Shown one piece after another: positions 6,520 through 18,100 of a DNA stretch of 64,000 nucleotides. Location of the stretch: NCBI RefSeq assembly GCF_000507845.1, contig NZ_KI669454.1:248001-312000 (forward strand), written 5' to 3'. The stretch is from Helicobacter macacae MIT 99-5501. GTDB taxonomy: Bacteria > Campylobacterota > Campylobacteria > Campylobacterales > Helicobacteraceae. Each line of letters opens with the position of its first letter. Within the stretch, counting starts at the first letter, position 1. The notes below the pieces were generated by a model. The model had not been told where the DNA came from, did no database searches, and worked only from the letters and a program-made list of their open reading frames with translations. Both the position numbers and the translations under genes were made by a program.

Positions 6520-8907
6520 ATGACTACATACAAAATACAAAATCTTGATTGTGCAAATTGTGCTAGCAAGCTAGAAAACGCGCTAAATGCCCTGCCGTCA
6601 GTTAGGCAAGCAAAAATATCTTTTGCAAGTGATACACTTATGATTGATTGTGATGATTTGGAGGAGGTAAAATCCTGCATAGCCAAAATCGAGCCACAAG
6701 TGCAAATCACACAATCAAAAACCAAAAATCTATATGAGTGGTTTAATGCCGAGCTAGCTATGCTTGCGGGACTTATTGTGGTGTTTTTGGCTAGTCTTGT
6801 GTTTGAGCATAAGTATTTGGATTATTTTGAGCAAGAAGAGCCAAGCATTTTAGAGATTTTTGCCACAGCGCATAGCAACGCGCTAAATGGGGATTTTTGG
6901 CTTGTGGGGCTATATGCGCTATGGGTGGCTATCTATGTGCTAGCAGGCAGGAGCGTGCTAAAGGGTGCGTTTCATAGCTTTGGCAAGGGAGAGTTTTTTG
7001 ATGAAAATGTGCTTATGCTAAGTGCTTCTGTGGCGGCTTTTTGCATAGGGGCGAGCGAAGAGGCAGTAAGCATAATGCTATTTTTCTCTGCAGGCGAATA
7101 CCTCCAAAATCTAAGTGTCAAAAAATCCAAAGAATCCATAAACGCGCTTTCTAGCTTTGATTTGCCAAAGGCACATAGAATAGATTCTAGTGGCTTTGAT
7201 AGCGACTTTGATAGTGAGCTTGATAGCACTAGCCATAGCGTAGGAAAGTCTAGCCAAAAATCAAGCCCAAGAACTAGCCAAATGTCTAGCTTTGATTATG
7301 AAGTCGATTCTACAAACACCACCGACATAGACGCAAAGGATTTAAAAGAGGGCGATGAGATTTTGCTATATGTGGGGGAGATGCTTCCTGCGGATTGTGC
7401 TTTGCTAAGCGAGGAAGCGAGCTTTGATATTAGCGCACTTAGTGGAGAGTCGCTTCCCTTTAGTGCTAAGGCGGGGGAGGAGATTCTCTCTGGCTCTATC
7501 GCACTTGGCAAAGTCGCACGGCTAAAGGTGCTACGCCCCTTTGCCAAAAGCCAAATCGCCAAAATCACCGAACTTATCGCTTCTGCTTCTAGCCAAAAAT
7601 CCCCCACAGAAAATTTCATAACCACTTTTGCGAGGTATTATACGCCTGTGGTGTTTTTTATCGCGCTTCTTGTGGCGTTTGTCCCACCGCTTACGCTTGG
7701 GTTTGGGCAGGCTGACACTTCATTTGGCTCTGAATTTAGAGAGTGGGCATATCGTGCGCTAGTAGTGCTAATGGTTAGCTGTCCTTGTGCGCTAGTGGTG
7801 TCTGTGCCGATAGGGTATTTTGGGGGGATTGCTGCTAGCTCTAGGATTGGCGTGCTTATCAAAGGCTCAAACTACCTAGAAGCCCTAAGCCGACTTATCT
7901 TGCTAGGATTTGACAAAACAGGCACACTCACAAAAGGTGTGTTTAAAGTTACCAAAATCGTTCCACAAGAGGGAATCTCTCAAATGGAGTTGCTAGGATA
8001 TGCACTATGTGCGCAGGATTTGTCCTCTCACCCCATAGCCCAATCGATAAAAAAAGAATACCACCGACTAGCCAAAGAAAGCAAGCACTCTCATCACATA
8101 AGCGAGTATGAGGAGCTATCAGGGCTAGGTGTGCGTGCTAGGTGTGATAATATCGAAATCATCGCAGGCAATGACAAGATATTGCACAAATTTGACATAC
8201 CGCACAATACTTGTGATATACAAGGTAGCGTGGTGCATATCGCCGTAGAAAAGCGGTATCTAGGCTATCTAATCATCTCTGATGAGCTAAAGCAGGAAGC
8301 AAAAACAGTAGTGCAAAATCTAAAAAAACTAGGCATATCGCCCGTGCTACTTAGCGGAGATACCCTCACACCTTGCAAAGCTGTAGGGGACATACTTGGT
8401 GTGGAGTATTATGCTTCGCTATTGCCACAAGACAAAGCAGCGAAATTTGGCGAGCTAAAAGCGCGTGCTTTGGGGGCAAAATCTATCCCTCAACATAGCT
8501 TGCAATCTAAAATCAAACACCAAAAGCACAAAGTCGGCTTTGTAGGAGACGGTATCAATGACGCGCCCACTCTTGCGCTAGCCGATGTGGGAATCTCTAT
8601 GGGAAGTGGCAGTGATATAAGTCAGCAAAACGCAAATGTCATCATTCTAAACAACTCGCTAGAATCTCTACTAAGCGCGATACAAATCGCCAAAAAGACA
8701 AAAACTATCATCTATGAAAATATCGCTTTCGCGCTTGGGGTGAAGGCTGTGTTTGTCGTTCTTGGGCTTTTTGGGTGGGCGACTATATGGGAGGCGGTGT
8801 TTTGCGATGTGGGCGTGGCACTACTAGCTTTGGCAAACGCTATGCGGACAATGAGGCTTGGAGGGAAAAAGCGCAATGAGACACAAAACAAAGCACAAAA
8901 AGCATAG
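6520..8907 (+). CDS. cadA: Heavy-metal P1B-type ATPase (Cd/Zn/Co exporter type)
   Basis: The 795-residue protein is an inner-membrane metal pump. It has an N-terminal heavy-metal-binding domain with the CxxC pair C11/C14 (DCANC), the actuator loop SGESLPF, the membrane metal site SCPCALVVS (C421-P-C423), the phosphorylated DKTGT (D465), the nucleotide-domain HP motif in SSHPIAQ, and GDGINDAP (about 676). CPC with this surrounding fits the Zn/Cd/Pb/Co class (CadA/ZntA) better than CopA, but specificity is inferred. An unusual insert rich in Ser, Asp and Thr (about residues 223-270) precedes the actuator domain. The start has an AAGGG site. Regulation is probably by the divergent repressor through the palindromes at 6401-6437. 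Confidence 0.93.
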   Translation: MTTYKIQNLDCANCASKLENALNALPSVRQAKISFASDTLMIDCDDLEEVKSCIAKIEPQVQITQSKTKNLYEWFNAELAMLAGLIVVFLASLVFEHKYLDYFEQEEPSILEIFATAHSNALNGDFWLVGLYALWVAIYVLAGRSVLKGAFHSFGKGEFFDENVLMLSASVAAFCIGASEEAVSIMLFFSAGEYLQNLSVKKSKESINALSSFDLPKAHRIDSSGFDSDFDSELDSTSHSVGKSSQKSSPRTSQMSSFDYEVDSTNTTDIDAKDLKEGDEILLYVGEMLPADCALLSEEASFDISALSGESLPFSAKAGEEILSGSIALGKVARLKVLRPFAKSQIAKITELIASASSQKSPTENFITTFARYYTPVVFFIALLVAFVPPLTLGFGQADTSFGSEFREWAYRALVVLMVSCPCALVVSVPIGYFGGIAASSRIGVLIKGSNYLEALSRLILLGFDKTGTLTKGVFKVTKIVPQEGISQMELLGYALCAQDLSSHPIAQSIKKEYHRLAKESKHSHHISEYEELSGLGVRARCDNIEIIAGNDKILHKFDIPHNTCDIQGSVVHIAVEKRYLGYLIISDELKQEAKTVVQNLKKLGISPVLLSGDTLTPCKAVGDILGVEYYASLLPQDKAAKFGELKARALGAKSIPQHSLQSKIKHQKHKVGFVGDGINDAPTLALADVGISMGSGSDISQQNANVIILNNSLESLLSAIQIAKKTKTIIYENIAFALGVKAVFVVLGLFGWATIWEAVFCDVGVALLALANAMRTMRLGGKKRNETQNKAQKA

Positions 8908-8981
8908 TGGCTAATTGCGCTTAAAGACTTCTAAAATCTTACTAGATTTTGGAGATTGTAGGATTTAGGCTAGATTTTGCC

Positions 8982-10363
<1,382 letters not shown>

Positions 10364-10564
10364 TTGAGGCATTTTACATATTTCGTATGTCTAGGCTGCT
10401 TTACTCTATGCCACTTGATTTTGGGCTATTTCTCACGCGTAAAGTATAAACAAATACATAAACATACACAAATACATAGCAATAAAAAAAATACTTCAAA
10501 GTTATCTAAAACGAAATACCCTAAAGTCAAATACCCTAACACCAAGCAACTTAAAATCAAATAA
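10364..10564 (+). CDS. N-terminal leader fragment of the exoprotein
   Basis: A TTG start with AAGGA at 10352-10356 opens a 66-residue frame. It begins with a hydrophobic segment (YFVCLGCFTLCHLILGYF) followed by a Lys/His/Asn-rich stretch and stops at 10562-10564. Exoproteins of two-partner systems often have an extended signal region of two charged and two hydrophobic parts. This would be the first half, with the second half in another frame from 10443 onward. Loss of one A in the A8 tract would join the two. Alone it would make only a short membrane peptide. Confidence 0.4.
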   Translation: MRHFTYFVCLGCFTLCHLILGYFSRVKYKQIHKHTQIHSNKKNTSKLSKTKYPKVKYPNTKQLKIK

Positions 10565-11525
10565 TTTAACACCATCTAGCCTAATTCACTCCAAACCAAG
10601 CAATCTAAATAAAAGTAACCTAAAGCAATATAAAAGGAGGTGTATCTCGCTTTTTATCTGCGCTTATCTAGTTGCCACACCTTGCGCTTATGCACTAGAT
10701 AATGCGCCACAGCATTTAGAGATAGCACAAGTAATCTCATCTAAGCTCCACACGACTCAACCAAACCAACTTCATTTAAGTGCATTAGTAGAGCAAATCC
10801 CCACACCACAACTAATTCCGCCACAACCAGCTACGCTACAACCAACTGAACTACAATCGCCCACACCACCACCGATAAGCCCACCAAACCCACAAGATTT
10901 CCTACATTCACTACATTCTCCACAACCCAATGCAAATCAACTAGAAACTGCATTATTAGATTCTCCATCACTAGATTTTCCACATTTGCAAGATACTTCT
11001 CCACCACATTCACATTTACAAGTTTTTGCTTTATTAGATTTTACTTCGCAATATTCTACCTTACAAGATTCCCCACATTCACTACATTCTCCACAACCCA
11101 ATGCAAATCAACTAGAATCTGCATTATTACATTCTCCTTTGCTAGATTCCCCCACACAGCACTTACAAGATTCACATTTGTCATATCCTAGCTTAGATTC
11201 TAGCTTGCCAAGCAAGCTAGAATCCCTAGATTCCCTCCCTATCACACCTGATACTTCTACCAGCTCTTTATCCCCTAGCATTACCCACTCTCCAAACAAC
11301 ATAGAAATCATCAATATCACTACACCAAACGCACAAGGCATATCAAATAATCACTACATAGATTTCAACATTAAGCCCAAAGGAGCTATACTAAATAATT
11401 CCTTGCAATCTATCACTTCTACTCATCTAGCAGGGTTTATTAGCTCAAACCCACACCTAAAAGATTCCACTGCCTCTCTTATCCTAAACCAAGTAACACC
11501 TCTGCAAATCCCTCATACTTACTAG
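10443..11525 (+). CDS. Exoprotein fragment: signal peptide, Pro/Ser-rich insert, first half of TPS domain
   Basis: This frame is open from 10443 but has no ATG, GTG or TTG before 10986, so it needs the upstream frame to start. It encodes KRRCISLFICAYLVATPCAYA, a signal peptide with an AYA cleavage end at about 10702. About 190 residues rich in Pro, Ser, Leu, His and Gln follow, built on a DNA duplication. The start of a TPS domain then appears (NIEIINITTPNAQGIS, YIDFNI, LAGFI). It ends at TAG 11523-11525 after a frameshift: the expected VTSANPSYLLG is found in the next frame. Confidence 0.55.
   Translation, partial: SINKYINIHKYIAIKKILQSYLKRNTLKSNTLTPSNLKSNNLTPSSLIHSKPSNLNKSNLKQYKRRCISLFICAYLVATPCAYALDNAPQHLEIAQVISSKLHTTQPNQLHLSALVEQIPTPQLIPPQPATLQPTELQSPTPPPISPPNPQDFLHSLHSPQPNANQLETALLDSPSLDFPHLQDTSPPHSHLQVFALLDFTSQYSTLQDSPHSLHSPQPNANQLESALLHSPLLDSPTQHLQDSHLSYPSLDSSLPSKLESLDSLPITPDTSTSSLSPSITHSPNNIEIINITTPNAQGISNNHYIDFNIKPKGAILNNSLQSITSTHLAGFISSNPHLKDSTASLILNQVTPLQIPHTY
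10484..10491 (+). repeat. A8 tract at the first frameshift of the exoprotein
   Basis: Eight A residues lie in the overlap between the TTG-started leader frame and the signal-peptide frame. With seven A residues the two frames would be continuous. This is a candidate slippage site, or a sequencing error. Confidence 0.5.
10892..11137 (+). repeat. 75-base direct duplication in the exoprotein N-terminal insert
   Basis: Copy one is 10892-10966 and copy two 11063-11137. They differ at about 4 of 75 bases, and their starts are 171 bases (57 codons) apart, so the repeat stays in frame. It encodes LHSLHSPQPNANQLE followed by Thr/Ser-ALL. Smaller LDSP and LQDS variants fill the space between. Confidence 0.85.
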
Positions 11526-11527
11526 GA

Positions 11528-12103
11528 ATGCTTGAAGTCGCAGGAGATAAAGCAAGTGTGCTTATAGCAAACCCAAATGGAATCGTATGTAAATCTTGTG
11601 GGTTTAGCAATGTAGCAAATCTAGCCTTAAGCACAGCCCTCATAGAGGACAAACTAGCCTTAGATGAGAAATGGCTAAACAATAATACAATAAACACTAA
11701 TGGCGCAAATATCATAAATAATATAAATACCACAAATAACAAAAATAATGCAAACAACATAAATAATACAAATACGCCAAATAACAATACAGCAAATGCC
11801 TTAAGCAATGCTAATTCTGCCCATTCACTCCAATCCCCCCAATCACTACAAGAGCAGCTAAAGCACAATCTATCTTTGCGAGTGCAAAAAGGACATATCA
11901 ATATTGATTCACTAAATGCTAGCAACACTACCATACTCACACTTCTATCTAAATCCCTAAAAATCAACAAAGCACTTTATGCTAATAATCTCTCCATACT
12001 ACTAGGAAGCAATGATATATCTTTGAGTGATAAGGGGGGCATTGCTTCTTTGGCAACCACTGCAAATAGCAAACACACCAAATGCAAAAAATACCATAAA
12101 TGA
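11528..12103 (+). CDS. Exoprotein fragment: second half of TPS domain
   Basis: This frame carries the most diagnostic part of the TPS secretion domain: EVAGDKASVLIANPNGIVCK and SCGFSNVANLALSTA, with the Cys pair typical of one subgroup. An Asn/Thr/Ile-rich low-complexity block (about residues 52-98) and the end of the domain follow. The true upstream sequence in this frame reads TSANPSYLLG, continuing the previous fragment, so the ATG at 11528 is internal. The frame ends shortly after SDKGGIASLATTANS, where the large frame takes over. In function this domain threads through the FhaC-type transporter in the periplasm. Confidence 0.6.
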   Translation: MLEVAGDKASVLIANPNGIVCKSCGFSNVANLALSTALIEDKLALDEKWLNNNTINTNGANIINNINTTNNKNNANNINNTNTPNNNTANALSNANSAHSLQSPQSLQEQLKHNLSLRVQKGHINIDSLNASNTTILTLLSKSLKINKALYANNLSILLGSNDISLSDKGGIASLATTANSKHTKCKKYHK

Positions 12104-15100
12104 TAAAACTAGCACAAGCCCGCAAAGTAACACAAGCCCGCACTCAAGCACACAATCAAATGCTACACAAACAAACACACAAGAAAGCAGTGCAAAATCC
12201 ACACAACAATCTAATCAACAATCTACACAAGAGATTGCATCACAGCTAAATAGCACAAATGAAGTCCTAGCCCTTGATATTGCTTATCTAGGAGGAGTGT
12301 TTGCAAACTCTATCTATCTAATCGCAAGTGATGAGCACTCTTTGGTGCAAAATAGTGGCACTATGGCTACACTCCCTTCAAACACACAGGGCGATAATGG
12401 ATTTTATATCGATATAAATGGTAGATTATCCATCGCCACAAAAACAAACGAAACAACACAAACAATACAAACAATACAAACAATACAGGAAAATCAAGCA
12501 AACCAATCCGACAATCAAACCAAGCAGATAAGTAAAGCACTCTACTCACATAATGCTACACAATCACATATATCTAATGATTCTAATCAATCAAACTCAA
12601 ATGCCACAAATACTACAAACCACACAACTAGCATAACCAACACAGACAACACAGACAACACAAATCACACAGCTAGCATAGCTCCCACCATATATGCCAC
12701 TTTACACACCACCCAAGATTCTACAAATAATGCAAACACAAAAAGCACTATAAGCACCACAAATACAGCAAACGCCTCAAATACCACAAATGCAGCAAAT
12801 ACAGCAAACACTACCCCATACAATATCACTGACACCACACCTTATACCACTACAAATCCCACAGATACTACAAACACCACTGATACCACACACACTACTT
12901 CAAGCACCACTGCTTCGCTCTATGCTTCTAGCACTCTAAACATATTTGCAAAATCTATCACAAACACTAGCTCAACTATCTATGCAAGAGATGCACTCTC
13001 TATGAGGGTAGATACTTTAGAGAATACACAAGGTAGCATTTATGCCCTAAATACTCTATCTATATATGCAAATACCATAAATAATATCGGTCTAGCTAGC
13101 ACTAAGACACATTTGCAATCTAAGCAATACATAAGAAATCTAAAACAAGTGGGCGATAAGCATTTTTGGAGGAGTGTATATGTCGATGAGTTAGATAGCT
13201 TTAGCCCAAGTATCATCGCTTCTAGTGGCGATACTTACATACTAGCCCACACACTTAGCAATCACAATAGCTACATAAGTGCTAGTAATATCCTAGAAAT
13301 ACAAGCAAAAAATTCTAGCAACACACAGACACAAGCCTATCAAAAAGTCATTGATAATGGTGTGGAAGTAAGGAATTATCAATATACTTATTGGAAAAAT
13401 TATGCAGGTGTTAAAGGGTTTTTCTGCGGATTTTTTACACTTGGGATATGTAATATTAGAGAGCTTCGCACTGCAACAGCACAAGGAGTTTTTACTTATG
13501 CTCCACCACGCTCTATTAGTAAGATTGAGCTAGATTTCCCCACGCTAGAAAGCCAACTAGAACCAAACATAGCAAGACTAAATGCAGACATTGCAAATGA
13601 GTATGCCAAATATATACACTCTGCGCGTTTAAGCCCTGCTACAAATGAGTCAAACACTATAAATTCCACAAACACTACAAGCTATCCAAATCACTCATTC
13701 AACCCAAACCACCAAAACAACACAAGCAACACAAGCACTACAAGCTATCCAAACACTACAAATACACCAAATACCACAAATGACATAAACACACTAGCAA
13801 ACTATTCAAATGCTTCATTCTCTACAAGTGCATTTGATAGTGGTAGATATGATGATAGAGAATCTTTTGTGCGCTCTAGCTATTTTTATCATCAGTTTGC
13901 TAGTAGGGATTCTAGCCAAGCAAAGATTTTTCTAGCAAATTTGGATTTGGAATCTAAAGCGATTTTTTATAACTCTAGTGCGTTTCTTAGTAATGCCCTA
14001 GATATTCAAGCACTTAGTGATTCTCAAGCAAATCATCTAAAATCTCTGCTACTTCATCAGCATTATCATACTAATCAATATAGCTACAACCAAAGCGATG
14101 ATATGTATAGCCCCACTATTTCTAATGTATCTAGCAATGCGATTAAGAGCGCACATAACAATATGCTTAATAACACGCGCAACGATATATATAGCAACAC
14201 ACTCAATACTATACGCAATGACATATATGGCAATATCCACAACAACGCTTTCAATAGCACATTTAACAACACTACTAATAACACATACAATGATAAAACG
14301 CTCAATAGCACATACGATAGTGCGCTAAATAGAGCACGCAATAGCACATTTAATAACACACTAAATGGTGTGCATAATAGCACAAATAATCTTGCACATT
14401 CTTTGAAATCTAGCAATTCTATAAGCCCTGCTTTATCTCCCTTTGCTAGCTCCATAGGATTTAGTGGGGATTTTATATCTTTGCATTCACACACTTTTAG
14501 CAATGACTCTACCCTGCAAGGAAATGGGATAAGCCTGCATACAAGCGAGGCTTTAGCACATTTAGGAGATATAAAAGCAAAAGACATTGTGCTGCAAAGT
14601 GATGGCACACTCTATATAGGCGGAGGAGATATACAAGCTAGAGATAAAGCCTACTTGCAAGCAAAGCATATCAGCATAGATTCTCTCATCACTACTACTA
14701 AGGGCTATACACCTACTACACAAACTATACTTGCACCTGCTAGATATGCTATTAGCACAAATGCTTCAAGTGGCTTATATCCATTTGCATTGTTATCTAG
14801 CGCAAATCACTACCCAAATCAAGCAAGCTACCTAAATCATACAAGCCAAACAAGTCAAATAAACTACTCAAATCACACAAACTATGCAAACTATCCAAAC
14901 TATGCAAGCCATTCAAATCACACAAACTATGCAAGTTATCCAAACTACACAAACCAACTAGGCACAAGCCTTACTCCACTTCATAGCATAGATTCTATCT
15001 ACTCTACTTCTACGCTAAAGGCTGGCTCACTTTTTTTACACAGCACAGATTCTGCTTCTATCTCTAGTGCAAGTTTAAGCGCAGATGATAATATCTCTAT

Positions 15101-18100
15101 TAGCTCAAGCACATTGCACTTAAGCACTCAAGCATTGCATTCTGCTTACAAAGACTCATATCAAACGCGTAAATCTACCACTCGCGTAGGCACTACACTT
15201 AGTGCAAATAGCATATCTCTAAGTGCAAAAGATTCTCTAAACCTAGCAAATGCTAGCTTGAACGCTAGTGAAAGCATATCTTTGCACTCAAGGGGCAATA
15301 TCTCCCTAGATAGCACCACAGATACGCACTATGCTACTTCTACGCACCATAGCACTAAGGAGCGTTTTTTCTACTCCAAAGACACCACTACCACCACCAC
15401 GACACAAAGTGAGGTGCAGAGGGGGAGTAGCCTAAGGGCTAGCACTATCTCTCTAAACGCGCAGGATTCTATCCTCTCAAATGGCACAAACTACCACGCT
15501 AGCAATGCATTATCGCTAAATGCTACCAACAATTACATAGAATCTGCCCTCTCTCATAACACGAGCAAAGACACCACCACAAGCACAAGTGATAATGTGC
15601 TAGGATTTATCCCTATAAATACCAAAGATACACACACTTTTGCAAAAGACACTACGCACACAAACTCTACTTTAAGGGCTAGCTCTATTAGCATAAATGC
15701 AAAAAACACCACTTTGCTAGGAGTAGATATACACTCACAAGATGAAACAAGTATATCCACAGATAGCTTTAGTCTAGCAAATGTGCAAGATAGCCACTAT
15801 CTAAGCACTTCTAGCAAATCTAAAAGAGTGTTTGGGCTAAAAAATAGCGAGCAAAAAGACACTCTCTCTAAGTCCCTCGCACACAAATCCAACCTCACAA
15901 GCAAAAATCTCACACTTCATAGCGATAATGACATAAATATCATCGCTTCAGATATTACTATAAGCAACGATGCTTTACTACTTAGCAAGGGCAATATAAA
16001 TATACACAATGCCTACTCTACCACTACTACCACTCACTATGAGAAGCAAACAGACTTTAGCCAAGCCATAACTCAAGGGCTAAAAGCAGCCCTCACAGGT
16101 GGCATAAGCCTACTAAAAGACACAAAATGCAAGGGTGGTAAGTGTAGCTTGCATACCACTATCGCAGACTACAAAGAGGACACTTCAAGTGCTTATGCCA
16201 AAGAAGTCATCTCCTCAAACCTAAACATAGGCAACAATCTAGTAATAAGCAATGCTAGCAGCTCTAGTAATACTCTTACAAGCAATAGTGCACCCACAAG
16301 CAACAATACGGGCACACCAAATATTTCTATATTTGGCTCAAACTTGCAAGCAAACAATATTTCACTAGATTCTGCTAATGATATAATGATAGCTTCTGCA
16401 AAAAACTCCTACTCTACAAGTCAATCACATACACAAGGTAGTATAAGCACTACTCTAAGCGTGGGCAATGCCTATGTAGATGCGGGCTATGCAGGATATG
16501 GAGTATATCAGGCTAGCACTGCCCTTGCCAAAGCAAGCAAAGACTATGAACATATCAAATCCCTACACAAGCAAGGCAAGGCTTCAAGTGCTGCCCTAGA
16601 AGATGCTAAGCTAAATGTAGCCCTAGCAACTGCAAATCTCACTACTTCTATGATAAACCTCACAAATGCTACTGCTTCTGCTGCTACAGCAGCCACCACA
16701 GGCTATGGCACAGGTATGTATGTGAGTGCAGGGCTTAGCCTAGCAGGTAGCAAGCAAAGCACGGATAGTGCTTCTACTATCCACACCGCTTCATTTTTGA
16801 GCTCAAACAATGACATATCTCTAAATGCTACCAATTCTATTGTGCAGAAAGGCTCTCATCTACTAGCTGATAACTCCATATTTTACAAAGCAAATAATGA
16901 CATAACGCTACAATCTAGCGAGGACACCTACTCAAGCAAACACTCACACAAGGACTTCTCTACTTCCATAGAATATGGCACAAATGGCTTTGGAATGCAA
17001 GCTAGCTACTCACAAGAGAACTCCAAAGCAAACTCCATATCACAAAACAACTCTACAAGCTATGCCAAGCATATCACACTAAATACTGATAAATCTCTAA
17101 ATATCATTAGCTCAAATGTAGAATCAAACACCCTAGAAGCAAATACCAACTCCCTAAAGATAGAATCCAAATACTCTAGTCAATATGCTAAGGGTAATGG
17201 TGTATCAACCTCACTAGGCTATGGTAGCACTACAAGCAATGCTAGCACTTCCTCACGCGCTTCGCACGAAAGCCCACTAAACAAACTCGCTAAAAATGCT
17301 AAATCTCTAAACTTATCTCTAGGAATAAGCTCTAGCAACACAGATAAAGAATGGATACAAACTCAAGCATCACTACTATCACAAGGTAGTGCCACTATCA
17401 ATATACGAGGCAACACTCACCTTGCAGGTGGAATCCTCTCTAGCAGACAAGAAAAACTATCTCTAAACACCCACTCCCTCACTCACTCTCATCTGTCAAG
17501 CAAAGACTATAATGACTCCAAAGCGTTTAGCTTATCGCTAAGTGCTAGTGATACAGGGCTAAACCTACACAATCAAGGACACAAAAAAGAGGGCGTAGCT
17601 TATGCTACACTAGGATATGGGCATATCAATATCCACACGCCAAACACCACAAATACGCCAAGTGCTACAAATAGCATAGACGCTACGAATGCCATAAATT
17701 CCATAAATACTCCAAAAACTATAAATACCGAAAATGTAGCAAATACCCTAGATTCTCTTTCTATAAGCACAATAGATGATATTTCTACAAGCACGCTAGA
17801 CACTCTAAACACCACAAATACGACAAGCAAACTATCAAACAACAATCAAGCAATATCTAGCGCGAATACACCAAGCAATACAAACTCTACAAACCCTACT
17901 ATAAACCTAGCAGATAAAGCAAACACACCAAATGCCCTAGATACTGCAAGCACTCCCACACCACCCAAACCACTATCAGGGCTAAATAGAGATTTATCTC
18001 GTAGCACTATCATAACCAAAGACACTCAAACAAACGCACTAGACTCTAATCTAAGCATAGATAATAGAATCTTTAGTAGGAATGGTAGAGAAAAAATAGC

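Noticed and set aside
8933..8950. AAAATCT / AGATTTT hairpin between the metal ATPase and the binding-protein gene
   Set aside because: It has no G-C pairs, and these words are among the most common in this DNA, so it is not convincing as a terminator.
14084..14608. Minus-strand 174-residue Leu/Val-rich frame inside the exoprotein
   Set aside because: It is the complement of Asn/Ser/Thr-repeat codons, which always yields hydrophobic frames. Several such frames occur along the shaft.
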